A DNA stretch of 64,000 bases, from the NCBI GenBank assembly GCA_937949945.1, contig CALFEQ010000153.1, positions 1-64,000 of the forward strand. The letters run 5' to 3'. The notes beneath the pieces were generated by a model, which ran no database searches, had not been told where the DNA came from, and saw only the letters and a program-made list of their open reading frames with translations. The translations under genes and the position numbers were made by a program. The stretch is from an uncultured Myxococcales bacterium (GTDB taxonomy: Bacteria > Myxococcota_A > Polyangia > Polyangiales > Polyangiaceae). This document shows positions 7,135 to 15,849 of this stretch, one piece after another. Each line of letters begins with the position of its first letter. The first letter of the stretch is position 1.

Positions 7135-8907
7135 ATGTCCCGGTTCGTCGCGGGCGTATGCAGCGTCGTCTTGGTCCTCGCCTGGGCCGCACGCGCGCAC
7201 GCCGCCGAGGACGAGTTGTCGCTCGATCTCGGAGGGACGTCTCTCGTTCTTCGTCGCGTGCCGAAGGGGACCTTCGGTCAGGGCTCTGCGCCGGGGGAGA
7301 TCGGCCACGAGAAAGACGAGCTCGTCCGGACCGTCACGATCTCGCGACCGTTCTGGCTCGGGAAGATCCCGGTGACGCGCGGCCAGTTCGCGCGCTTCGT
7401 CGCCGAGACGAAGTACGTGACGGAAGCCGAGAGGGGCGGCGGCGGCCATGGCTTCGACGCCAAGGTCGGCGCCCTCGTGCGACGGAAGGACTTCAACTGG
7501 CGCAATCCTGGCTTCACGCAGCGAGACGAAGACCCGGTCGTCCTCGTCTCGTTCGCAGACGCGAACGCTTTCACCGAGTGGGCTTCGCAGAAGACCGGAC
7601 GCCGCATTCGTCTGCCGACGGAGGCGGAGTGGGAGTATGCGGCCCGAGCCGGGACGACGACGCCCTGGTACGGCGCGACGAAGGAGAGCGAGGCGCTGAG
7701 CCTCGGCTGGTTCAAGAACAACTCCGGCGGCTCCACGCATCCAGCGGGGACGAAGAAGCCGAACGCCTGGGGCTTCTTCGACATGGCGGGCAACGTCTTC
7801 GAGTGGTGCCGCGACGTGTACGCGCCCTTTCCCTTCGGCGACGCCGTCGATCCCGAGCGCACGGAGGGAGCCGATTCGGAGCGCCGCGTCTTGCGAGGAG
7901 GCTCGTGGCTGCGTGGACCGAAGCGAGGGCGGAGCAGCGCGCGCCACAAGGCCGCGCCCGGCGCACGCTCCGCCGAGTACGGCTTCCGCGTCGCCGCCTA
8001 CGACGACACGTCGGCGCCGGCGGGTGCTGCCCCTGCCGGCGCTGCGTCTTCGACCGATCCCGCGGCGCCGGCCTCCTCCGTCGACGCGAGGTCGACGCCG
8101 CTCCCCGAGCCCGAAACGTCGCCGTCGGCCGAGGCGAAGGCGCCCGCGCGTCCGGGCGGCGAGGGATCACCGTGGACGATGATCGTGGCTCCGTTGGTCA
8201 GCGCCGGCGCGGCCGTGGGCTGGGTGCTCGCGCGGCGCGGACGCCGGCGTTCCGACGTCGGGGAGCCGCCCGAGCAGGGGCTTCCGCCTCCCGCGAGCAG
8301 CGCGCGCCCGGTCGTCGCCGAAGAGCCGCCTTCCGCAGGTCCGTCGTCGCGACGGATGCCCCCACGCCCGGCGCTCGTCGACGCGCGCGAGTCGGAGAGC
8401 GCCTTCCGCGCGCCGACCATCGAGCCCGAGGCGTTCGTGCAAGACGCCTCGACGGATTCACCGGCCGCCGATTCGGCGGCGCTGCCGTCGCCCACGGCGC
8501 TCTCGGGCGCGATGCAAGCCGCGCTCGGCGCGGACCGCGACCCGTCCGCCGCGAAGCCCTCCGAGCCGCAGCCCTCGGCCCCCGCGAGCTCGAGCCGAGA
8601 GCCGCTCGATCCCAAGCCCTCCGAGGCGACGGCTTCCGCTCCGAAGCCGCTCGAAGCGCGAACGTCCGAGCGTCATGCTCTCGAACCCACCGAGACGAAG
8701 GCCGGAGAGGCACACGATCCGAAGCCCGACGGTCCGAAGGACGACGCCCGGGCCGCCCCGCCGCCACCGAGAAGCTCCGCGAAGATGTCGGCGCAGAGGG
8801 CCGCCGAGCTGAAGGCGTTCGAGGCGTGGATCAGCGCGGAGAGAGCGTCGGAGCGGAGGCTCGCTGGGAGGCCCAAGGAGGACGGGGGCGGGTCGGAAGA
8901 CCCGTAA
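7135..8907 (+). CDS. SUMF1/FGE-fold membrane protein, probably non-catalytic
   Basis: 590 residues. Signal peptide (cleavage near AHAAED), SUMF1/formylglycine-generating-enzyme-type domain at about 28-298 (PVTRGQFARFV, RLPTEAEWEYAARAG, WGFFDMAGNVFEW, VLRGGSWLRG, EYGFRVA), Ser/Ala/Pro linker, one transmembrane helix (about 347-366) and a roughly 220-residue disordered Ala/Pro/Glu tail. The region after RGGSW, where true FGE has its two catalytic cysteines, contains none. The domain is therefore more likely a binding or structural module, as in many bacterial SUMF1 proteins. If the signal peptide is cleaved, the tail is cytosolic, so it may link an outside signal to the inside. Confidence 0.85.
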   Translation: MSRFVAGVCSVVLVLAWAARAHAAEDELSLDLGGTSLVLRRVPKGTFGQGSAPGEIGHEKDELVRTVTISRPFWLGKIPVTRGQFARFVAETKYVTEAERGGGGHGFDAKVGALVRRKDFNWRNPGFTQRDEDPVVLVSFADANAFTEWASQKTGRRIRLPTEAEWEYAARAGTTTPWYGATKESEALSLGWFKNNSGGSTHPAGTKKPNAWGFFDMAGNVFEWCRDVYAPFPFGDAVDPERTEGADSERRVLRGGSWLRGPKRGRSSARHKAAPGARSAEYGFRVAAYDDTSAPAGAAPAGAASSTDPAAPASSVDARSTPLPEPETSPSAEAKAPARPGGEGSPWTMIVAPLVSAGAAVGWVLARRGRRRSDVGEPPEQGLPPPASSARPVVAEEPPSAGPSSRRMPPRPALVDARESESAFRAPTIEPEAFVQDASTDSPAADSAALPSPTALSGAMQAALGADRDPSAAKPSEPQPSAPASSSREPLDPKPSEATASAPKPLEARTSERHALEPTETKAGEAHDPKPDGPKDDARAAPPPPRSSAKMSAQRAAELKAFEAWISAERASERRLAGRPKEDGGGSEDP

Positions 8908-8910
8908 GGG

Positions 8911-9057
8911 AGTCCTCGGTCCTCAGTCCTCAGCTTTGGCGCTTGGCCCTCTGCGGCCTCCGCGCTGAGCGCGTCAGCTCCTCGCAACTCGGCAACTCGG
9001 AGGTCGGCGCGATCGAGGGAGGTCGAGCTGAGGATCGAGGACTGAGGTCTGACTCCT
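8911..9057. repeat. Inverted heptamer arrays between convergent genes
   Basis: Three 7-nt units (AGTCCTC, GGTCCTC, AGTCCTC) at 8911-8931 start 3 bases after the SUMF1-gene stop. Near-complementary heptamers (GAGGATC, GAGGACT, GAGGTCT) at 9030-9050 end at the stop of the minus-strand glycosyltransferase gene. An 8-nt direct repeat (GCAACTCG twice, 8984-8999) lies between. The arms can fold into a long imperfect hairpin and so may end transcription from both sides. Confidence 0.6.
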
Positions 9058-9776
9058 CAAAGCTTCCCCAACGCCGCCTCCGCGCGCAGCCTCCAGACGA
9101 CGCCGACGGCCTCCAAGAAAATCTTCCGGCTCATCTTCGACCGGCCTGCGGTTCGGTCGACGAACACGATCGGGACCTCCTTGACGGTCATCCCCTTGCG
9201 CAGGGCGCGGTACGTCATCTCGATCTGGAACGAGTAGCCGTTCGAGTGGACTTGCTCGATGCCGATCGCTTCGAGGGCGCGGCGGGTGAAGGCCTTGTAG
9301 CCGCTCGTGAGGTCCTTCACGTCGAGGCCGAGGATCGTGCGCGAATAGAGCGAGCCGCCCTTCGAGATGAAGTGACGACCGATGCCCCAGCCTTCCACGC
9401 CGCCGCCCGGGATGTTCCGCGACCCGATGACGACGTCGGCGCCGCCCTCGAGAGCCGCGACGAAGTCGGGCAGGTATTTGACGTCGTGCGACAGGTCGGC
9501 GTCCATCTCGAAGAACCACTCGTAGCCTTCGTCGAGGCCGCGTCGGAACGCCTGCGTGTACGCGGTGCCGAGCCCCAGCTTGCCGGGGCGGTGCATCACG
9601 CGGACCTTCGGGTCCTTCGCCGCGATGGCGTCCGCGATGGCGCCGGTGCCGTCGGGTGAGTTGTCGTCGACGACCATGATGTCCGCTTCGGGAAAAGCCG
9701 AACGCACCGCGTCGACGAAGCGCGGCAGGTTGTCTTTCTCGTTGTAGGTCGGAGTGACGATGAGCGTTTTCGGCAT
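9057..9776 (-). CDS. Polyprenol-phosphate mannosyltransferase-like GT2
   Basis: 239 residues. A complete GT-A glycosyltransferase of the DPM1 type: N-terminal VTPTYNEKDNLPRF, nucleotide-binding VVDDNSPDGT and metal-binding EMDADLSHD (DxD). The C-terminal FVDRTAGRSKMSRKI is typical of dolichol/polyprenol-phosphate mannose synthases. There is no C-terminal membrane domain, so it is the short, soluble or peripheral form. It should transfer mannose or a related hexose from GDP- or UDP-sugar to a lipid phosphate at the inner membrane. Nothing next to it fixes the pathway. The promoter probably lies in 9777-9915, shared with the divergent histidine kinase. Confidence 0.88.
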   Translation of the reverse strand: MPKTLIVTPTYNEKDNLPRFVDAVRSAFPEADIMVVDDNSPDGTGAIADAIAAKDPKVRVMHRPGKLGLGTAYTQAFRRGLDEGYEWFFEMDADLSHDVKYLPDFVAALEGGADVVIGSRNIPGGGVEGWGIGRHFISKGGSLYSRTILGLDVKDLTSGYKAFTRRALEAIGIEQVHSNGYSFQIEMTYRALRKGMTVKEVPIVFVDRTAGRSKMSRKIFLEAVGVVWRLRAEAALGKL

Positions 9777-9915
9777 GCGGAGGGAACCCGTGGCATAGCA
9801 CTTCCAATGCGGTGCGGCATCACACGCGTTCGCTTCGGCGCGATCTCGGCTACGCCGTCTCGGATAGGCCGTCCCCGCGGGGACAACAGGGGCCCGAACC
9901 GTCTAGAATCCGGAC

Positions 9916-11913
9916 GTGGCCCTCAAGTCGACGCGCCCGCCCCCCTCTTCGAGCGGGGAAGCGGTCTGGTCGCCTCCCCGGCGCTCCAGCTCGCGCGAGC
10001 TCGACGTGCGCGTCGCCGTGCTCGAGCAGAGGGTCAAGGATCTCGAGGAGGAGCTCGCTCGCGAGAGGCGCATCGGAGTCGCCCTCCGGGAGGTCGGGCT
10101 CGCTCTCGGCACCACGCTCGATCTCGATCAGCTCCTCGAGCTGATCCTCGAGAAGATCACCTCGGCCGTCGACGCCGATCGCTCGACGCTGTACTTGCTC
10201 GACGATCGCAAGGAGGAGCTCGTCTCGCGCATCGTCCAGGGAGACGAGGTCCGGCAGATCCGGCTCAAGGTCGGACAGGGCATCGCAGGGCACGTCGCGC
10301 AGACGGGCAAGACGCTCCTCGTCAACGACCCGTACGGCGATCCGCGTTTCAACCCCGAGCTCGACCTCGCCTCCGGCTACCGCACGCGGTCGATCCTCGC
10401 CGTCCCGATGAAGAACCATCTCGGGCGGACGATCGGCGTCATCCAGGTGCTCAACAAGAAGACGGGCGTGTTCGACGACAGCGACGCCGTCGTGCTGGCC
10501 GCCCTCGCCACGCAGGCCGCGATCGCGATCGACAACTCGCGGCTGTTCATCTCGGTGACGCAGAAGAACACCGAGCTGCTCGAGATCAAGGAGCAGCTCG
10601 AGCACCGCGTCCGCGACCTCAAGCTCCTGTTCGACCTCGAGAGCGCGATGGGACGCGCCACCTCGCTCGAGGAGCTCTTCACGGGGGTCCTCAGCGAGGC
10701 GCTCCGCACGAGCGAGGCGCACGCCGGCGCCTTCGCCATGAAGGGGCCGGGCGACAAGGCCGTCCTCTACCTCATGTTCCGGCACGACGACACGCTCCAC
10801 CGCCACTCGCTCGACGTCGGGCAGGGGCTCACCGGCGCCGCGATGGCCGACGGAGAGGTCGTCTTCACGAACGACGCGCCCTCCCATCCGAGCCACGACC
10901 CCGTCTTCGACCAGATCCTCGGCGAGCCCTTGCGCGCCTGCATTGCGGTCCCGCTCGAAGGCGAGGACGGAGACGCGATGGGCGCGATCGCCCTCTTCAA
11001 CAAGACGCGTATCCCCGGGTCGCAGCCGCGCCTCAACGGCGACGTCGAGGAGGGCTTCACCGAGGAGGATCGCGCGCTGCTCCTCCTCATCGCCGCGAAC
11101 GCATCGACGGCGATCCGCCTGCAGATGGCGCGCGAGTCGCGCGAGCGCGAGGAGCGCCTGACGACGATCGGCCGTCTCCTCTCCGGCGTCATCCACGACA
11201 TGAAGACGCCGCTCACCGTGATCAGCGGCTACGTCCAGATGATGCAGGCCGCGGACAAGCGGTCGGTGCGCGACGAGTACGCCGAGCTCGCCCTCAAGCA
11301 GTTCGAGCACATCGGCGCGATGCAGCGCGACATCCTCGAGTTCGCGCGAGGCGAGCGCAACACGCTGGTCCGCAAGGTCTACCTGACGAAGTTCTTCGGC
11401 GACGTGAAGGAGCAGCTCCAGACGCAGCTCGCGCGTCAGGGCGTCGAGCTCGTCATCGTCCTCGAAGACAAGGGCGTCGCATACTTCGACGAAGGGAAGA
11501 TCCTCCGCGTCGTCCACAACCTCGCGCGCAACGCCGCCGAGGCGATGGCCGACAAGGGCGGCAGGTTCACGATCAAGGTCGCTCGCACGAAGGCGACGAA
11601 GCGGGAGCCCGAGACGCTCGTCATCACGTTCTCCGATACCGGCCCCGGCATCCCGAAGGAGATCGAGCACCGCCTCTTCCAGTCGTTCGTGACGAGCGGG
11701 AAGAAGGGCGGCACGGGCCTCGGTCTCGCGATCACGAAGCGCATCGCCGAGGAGCACGGCGGCACGATCACCGTGAAGTCGAGCTCGAAGGGCGCCACGT
11801 TCACGCTGCGTCTGCCGCAAGGGAAGGTGCGCGACTCCGTTGCCGACCGGGGCGAGAAGCGTCCGAAGAAGGACGCCGCCAGGCCGTCGCGGCGCCGGCT
11901 TCGAGGCAGGTGA
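9916..11913 (+). CDS. Cytosolic GAF-GAF sensor histidine kinase
   Basis: 665 residues from GTG. Order: short Pro/Ser N-terminus, coiled coil (about 30-55), first GAF domain (about 65-210; LYLLDDRKEELVS, GQGIAGHVAQTGK), connecting coiled coil, second GAF (about 235-400), HisKA with His427 in SGVIHDMKTPLTV, and HATPase_c with NLARNAAEAM, DTGPGIP and GGTGLGLAI boxes. No transmembrane segment and no receiver domain, so it is a soluble sensor, probably of a small ligand, with an unlinked response regulator. Its stop overlaps the start of the L,D-transpeptidase gene (TGATG), which hints at a link between signalling and cell-wall modification. Confidence 0.92.
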   Translation: MALKSTRPPPSSSGEAVWSPPRRSSSRELDVRVAVLEQRVKDLEEELARERRIGVALREVGLALGTTLDLDQLLELILEKITSAVDADRSTLYLLDDRKEELVSRIVQGDEVRQIRLKVGQGIAGHVAQTGKTLLVNDPYGDPRFNPELDLASGYRTRSILAVPMKNHLGRTIGVIQVLNKKTGVFDDSDAVVLAALATQAAIAIDNSRLFISVTQKNTELLEIKEQLEHRVRDLKLLFDLESAMGRATSLEELFTGVLSEALRTSEAHAGAFAMKGPGDKAVLYLMFRHDDTLHRHSLDVGQGLTGAAMADGEVVFTNDAPSHPSHDPVFDQILGEPLRACIAVPLEGEDGDAMGAIALFNKTRIPGSQPRLNGDVEEGFTEEDRALLLLIAANASTAIRLQMARESREREERLTTIGRLLSGVIHDMKTPLTVISGYVQMMQAADKRSVRDEYAELALKQFEHIGAMQRDILEFARGERNTLVRKVYLTKFFGDVKEQLQTQLARQGVELVIVLEDKGVAYFDEGKILRVVHNLARNAAEAMADKGGRFTIKVARTKATKREPETLVITFSDTGPGIPKEIEHRLFQSFVTSGKKGGTGLGLAITKRIAEEHGGTITVKSSSKGATFTLRLPQGKVRDSVADRGEKRPKKDAARPSRRRLRGR

Positions 11914-13343
11914 TGCCCACCGTCGGGAGAGGGCGCGATCGCCGAGCGCTCCACGCCTCGCAGCGGCACGACCGCGTGCGCCGCGGACGCCTGCCCATGG
12001 CCGTCGCGCTGGCGCTCCTCGCTTCGACGTCGCCGCTCATGGCCGACGAGGCGCTGCCTCCGTGGACCGATCCGTCGGACGTTCCGCTCCCCCGGTGGGC
12101 ACGATCCGTGGCGCCGACCAAGCTCGAGTCCGCGATCTACGCCGAGCCCGGCAACGTCGACGCGCGGCGTGGCAGCGCGCAGCCTGGCGCACGCCTGCCT
12201 CTCTTCGCCACGCGCCGAGGTCCGGGCTGCGCCGGTCGCTGGCTCCTCGTCGGGCCGCTCGCGTGGATGTGCTCCGACGTCGCGGAGTACAGCCCGGACG
12301 ATCCCGGAGCGCCGCCGCTCGGCACGCGACCCTGGACCGTGATGGGCGAGGACCTCCTCAGGCCCTTCCGTCCGAGCGCGCGCCCGCTGCCGCCCATCGC
12401 TCCGACGTCGGCGACGGACGACGGCCTGCCGTACCGCTACTTCTTCGCCGGACGGGACGGCGCCTTCGGGTACGCGAACCTCGAGACGGCCCTCGAGGAT
12501 GCGGCCGATCAAGAGCTCGAGCCCGGCTTCGCGGTCGCGATCGTCGAGGAGCGGAACGCGCACGGCGAGCGCTGGGGCCGCACGAAGAAGGGCCGCTGGA
12601 TCGCCATGCGCGAGCTCACGCCGGCGCGGCCCAGCCTCTTCCACGGTGAGCTGCTCGATCCCGCGAAGGACGGCGACATCGACGTCGCGTGGGTCGTCGC
12701 CGAGAAGGCGAGCGTGTTCGACTCGGAGAAGGCCACGAAGGCGATCGGCACGCGCGTCCGCTTCGAGACGGTGCGCGTCCACGAGGAGAAGACGGTCGGC
12801 AAGGACGTCCGCGTCCGCGTGTCCGCCGACGGCGAGCCTCCGGCATGGATGCGCGCGCGCGATCTGTCGCGGCCGAGGCTCGCTCCGCCGCCGCCGGAGG
12901 TGACGCTCGACGGCGAACGATGGATCGACGTGGATCTGTCGCAGCAGGCGCTCGTCGCCTACGAGGGCAAGCGTCCGGTGTTCGCGACCCTCGTCTCGAC
13001 GGGCAAGGGTCCGCCGGGATCCGACTCCGCCACGCGCCGCGGCACCTTCCGCATCTGGGTGAAGGTCTTCACGACGAAGATGGACAACCTCGATCGGGAG
13101 GACGTCGACCGCCATTACGCGATCGAGGACGTCCCGTGGGTCCAGTTCTTCGACAAGGCGATCGCGCTCCACGCCGCGTTCTGGCACCGGGACTTCGGGC
13201 GGGTGCGCAGCCACGGCTGCGTGAACCTCGCCCCGCTCGACGCCCGCTGGCTCTTCGCGTTCACGTCGCCGCATCTGCCGCTCGGCTGGACCGCGGTGCT
13301 CCCGACAAAGATCGAGCAAGGCACCATCGTCCGCGTCCGGTAG
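11913..13343 (+). CDS. L,D-transpeptidase (YkuD family)
   Basis: 476 residues if the overlapping ATG (TGATG) is used; an internal ATG at 11997 gives a more typical signal peptide (MAVALALLAST through ADEA) and may be the true start. The N-terminal 300 residues contain SH3-like/GW-like segments without clear motifs. The YkuD domain begins about residue 330 (WIDVDLSQQALVAYEG) and ends with the catalytic signature RSHGCVNLAPLDA, Cys436. Such enzymes form 3-3 peptidoglycan cross-links or attach proteins to the wall in the periplasm. It is translationally coupled to the upstream histidine kinase. Confidence 0.88.
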   Translation: MPTVGRGRDRRALHASQRHDRVRRGRLPMAVALALLASTSPLMADEALPPWTDPSDVPLPRWARSVAPTKLESAIYAEPGNVDARRGSAQPGARLPLFATRRGPGCAGRWLLVGPLAWMCSDVAEYSPDDPGAPPLGTRPWTVMGEDLLRPFRPSARPLPPIAPTSATDDGLPYRYFFAGRDGAFGYANLETALEDAADQELEPGFAVAIVEERNAHGERWGRTKKGRWIAMRELTPARPSLFHGELLDPAKDGDIDVAWVVAEKASVFDSEKATKAIGTRVRFETVRVHEEKTVGKDVRVRVSADGEPPAWMRARDLSRPRLAPPPPEVTLDGERWIDVDLSQQALVAYEGKRPVFATLVSTGKGPPGSDSATRRGTFRIWVKVFTTKMDNLDREDVDRHYAIEDVPWVQFFDKAIALHAAFWHRDFGRVRSHGCVNLAPLDARWLFAFTSPHLPLGWTAVLPTKIEQGTIVRVR

Positions 13344-13491
13344 GGCATGGTTTCTCCGGCTCTTCTCCGCGGCGGGCCCCTCTTTGCCCGCGGATCGCGG
13401 GCGACTCGCGTCCCCCGTCCCGTAAGTCCTCGAAAGACTTCGATGAAGGGAGTGTGGGAAGGTTGGTCACTCCGTTGCGTATGACCGAGGC

Positions 13492-14733
13492 GTGAAGCTC
13501 GCGTCCCTCGCCACGGTCCTCGTTCTCTCCGGTTCCATCGCGTTCGCCGTCGCATGCTCGCAGACCGCGGACGACGACGCCTTCCTCGCGGAGTCGGCTC
13601 AGACGTCGTCGGACGATCTGGTCATCAGCCAGATCTACGGCGGCGGTGGGAACGCCAACGCGCCCTACACCCACGACTTCGTCGAGATCTTCAACCGAGG
13701 CAACGAGCCCGTGAGCCTCGAAGGCAAGGCCCTACAGTACGCGACGAGCGTGGCGAGCTTCAAGGCGTCGGACATCATCGCGCTTCCGAAGGTCACCCTG
13801 GAGCCGGGTCGCTACTTCCTCGTCCAGCTCGCGAGCAGCGGGGCGCAGGGCGCGCCGCTCCCCGAGCCTCATTTCGCGCCGGCGAATCCCGTCGGGCTCA
13901 ACCAAGCGAAGGGGAAGATCGCGCTCGTGCGCGCCGACGCTCCGCTCGACGGGTGCGGCGGCAAGACGACGAAGCCGTGCACGGGTTGGATCGACCTCGT
14001 CGGATACGGCACGGCATCCCAGGCCGAGGGCTCGCCCGCGAAAGAGACGGACAAAGACAAGGCGGCGGTCCGCAAGGGGCAGGGCTGCATCGACACCGGC
14101 GACAACAGGAGCGACTTCGATCTCGCGCCGCCTGCGCCTCGCACGCTCGACACCGCACCGATCGTCTGTGCCAACGCCGGAGGCGGCGCCTCCAATGACG
14201 AGGACGCGGGGGCCGCGCCCGACGGCGGCGAGGACATCGTGGACGGCGGCCCGGGCGGCGAGGAGGAGATCGACGGCGGCAGCGCCGGCGGTACCGACGA
14301 CGACGCGGGCGCTCCCGTGGATGCGGGCGGCCCCGACGATCCGGGCGGCGTCGACGACGACGCCGGCGCTCCCGCCGACGACGCGGGCGCCTCGGAGAAG
14401 GACGGCGGAGCGAGCGGCGACCCCGGCGGCAGCACGGGCGCCGGTGACGACGAGGACGAGGAAGACGAGGAAGACGAGGACGACGAGGACGACGACGAGG
14501 AGCCCTCGAAGCCCGGCGCGTCGAACGGCGGCAAGAAGAATGGCGGCAAGAAGAACGGCACCGAGCAGGAAGCGGCGCCCTCGACGCCCACGACGACGAC
14601 GACGACGAGCGGCTGCTCGATGACGCAGGGCGGAGCGCGCGGTTCCGGTGTGGCGCTCTCGATCGCCGGCATGCTCATGGGCCTCGCCGCGCTCGGCCGT
14701 CGGCGCCGCTCGCGCGACGACGTCAGTGAATGA
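13492..14733 (+). CDS. Secreted lamin-tail-domain protein with MYXO-CTERM-like anchor
   Basis: 413 residues from GTG. Lipoprotein-like signal (FAVAC, Cys about 22), lamin-tail domain (about 40-165; LVISQIYGGGGNANAP, DFVEIFNRGNEPVSL), then a long Gly/Asp-rich linker with a run of Asp/Glu (DDEDEEDEEDEDDEDDDEE). The end resembles a MYXO-CTERM sorting signal: a Cys (SGCSM), a hydrophobic helix and Arg-rich RRRRSR. Lamin-tail domains in bacteria are extracellular adhesion or nuclease-associated modules; no nuclease domain is present. The gene ends 11 bases inside the convergent neighbour, so the 3' ends overlap. Confidence 0.8.
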   Translation: MKLASLATVLVLSGSIAFAVACSQTADDDAFLAESAQTSSDDLVISQIYGGGGNANAPYTHDFVEIFNRGNEPVSLEGKALQYATSVASFKASDIIALPKVTLEPGRYFLVQLASSGAQGAPLPEPHFAPANPVGLNQAKGKIALVRADAPLDGCGGKTTKPCTGWIDLVGYGTASQAEGSPAKETDKDKAAVRKGQGCIDTGDNRSDFDLAPPAPRTLDTAPIVCANAGGGASNDEDAGAAPDGGEDIVDGGPGGEEEIDGGSAGGTDDDAGAPVDAGGPDDPGGVDDDAGAPADDAGASEKDGGASGDPGGSTGAGDDEDEEDEEDEDDEDDDEEPSKPGASNGGKKNGGKKNGTEQEAAPSTPTTTTTTSGCSMTQGGARGSGVALSIAGMLMGLAALGRRRRSRDDVSE

Positions 14734-15769
14734 AGGTCCACGAGACGCCGGGCGTGACCTCGAGGTGCAGGTGGTTTTTGTGCTCGGCGTTGTAGTTCGG
14801 CGTCAATACGACGTGGAAGAGCCCGCGCTCCACCGACGCGCAGACGATGTCCCAGAGCTCCTTGGCGGCAGGCGTCTCGGGATTCGGCCCTGCTCCGGCG
14901 GTGCACGTCTCCAGACCGATGCGACCGTTCCAATCCCTGTCGACGTCGAGGGTCGAGCCGTCCTTCTTCTTGAGGACCCCGACGTCGAGCGCGAGCGCTC
15001 CACAGTGCTGCTTGCCCACGAACTTCGGCGTGCAGCCCCGATCGCGCTGCGGGCGGAAGGCAGACATGTGGATCACCTCGACGACGTCGTGCTCGGCGAG
15101 GATCGAGGCGAAGTCGTCGAGGGCGAGGACCAGGCGGCAGTCGAAGACCTCGAACGGCGAGGTCGCGCGGACCTTCTCGGGCAGCGCCGAGTGAATCGTG
15201 ATCCCGTGCAGAGGTCCGCGCAGGCGCACCGGCGCCAGGATGTGCTGCGCGGCCTCGAGGAGGTCTTCGCGCGCCGACGCGCTCTGCGCCGAGCGGGACG
15301 GCTTCTTCGGTCCTCCGTTCTTCCCGGGCTTGCGCCCTTTCGCGGGCCTCGCGCGCTTCGAGCCCTTGGCCGATGGCTTCGTCTTGCTCGCCTTGCCGGC
15401 AGGCGGAGCGACCTTGGCCGTCTTCTTGCGTGACTTCACCGCCCACGACGACGGCGGGGCCTCCTCGAACGGGATCGCGCGACGTCCGAGCTCCGCGAGG
15501 CATGCTTCGCGTCCGAGGCGCGCGTACCGCATGGTGGGCGCGTCGGCTCGCAGGGTCAGCGGCGGCGGGTCGGCCGCTTCGTAGGGAGCGAGATCGGAAG
15601 ACGCGGCGGAGGCGGCGGCGTCGGCCTCCTCGAGCGGAGACGCGCTCTTTGCAGTGGCCGCTTCGGCCTGCTCCGCGGGCGGTGGCGTCTTCTGCGCCGA
15701 GCTCTTGCAGCCTCCGAGGCCGAGCGACAGCGCGCACGACACGAAGAGCGACATGGCGCGCATGAGCAC
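14723..15769 (-). CDS. Extensin-like C-domain lipoprotein (putative zinc peptidase fold)
   Basis: 348 residues. Lipoprotein signal MLMRAMSLF with lipobox GLGGC, a low-complexity Ala/Glu region, a Lys/Ala/Pro-rich stretch (about 105-160) and a C-terminal domain of the extensin-like_C/VanY-related type: SAFRPQRDRGC, CGALALDVGVL and HKNHLHLEV. The His and Asp placements resemble metal ligands of LAS-type peptidoglycan peptidases, so a role in cell-wall turnover is plausible but not proven. Convergent with, and overlapping by 11 bases, the lamin-tail gene. Divergent from the large dehydrogenase gene. Confidence 0.72.
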   Translation of the reverse strand: MLMRAMSLFVSCALSLGLGGCKSSAQKTPPPAEQAEAATAKSASPLEEADAAASAASSDLAPYEAADPPPLTLRADAPTMRYARLGREACLAELGRRAIPFEEAPPSSWAVKSRKKTAKVAPPAGKASKTKPSAKGSKRARPAKGRKPGKNGGPKKPSRSAQSASAREDLLEAAQHILAPVRLRGPLHGITIHSALPEKVRATSPFEVFDCRLVLALDDFASILAEHDVVEVIHMSAFRPQRDRGCTPKFVGKQHCGALALDVGVLKKKDGSTLDVDRDWNGRIGLETCTAGAGPNPETPAAKELWDIVCASVERGLFHVVLTPNYNAEHKNHLHLEVTPGVSWTFIH

Positions 15770-15849
15770 ATTCTAGCTCGCCGCGGGCGCGTAGGCTCCG
15801 GCTCGTCGGCGACAGGAGGCGCCAGCTTCGCTAGCATCCCGGCGCCTCG

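Noticed and set aside
9850..11820. Large minus-strand frame opposite the GAF kinase
   Set aside because: Shadow frame: Arg/Leu/Glu/Val-biased with no domains.
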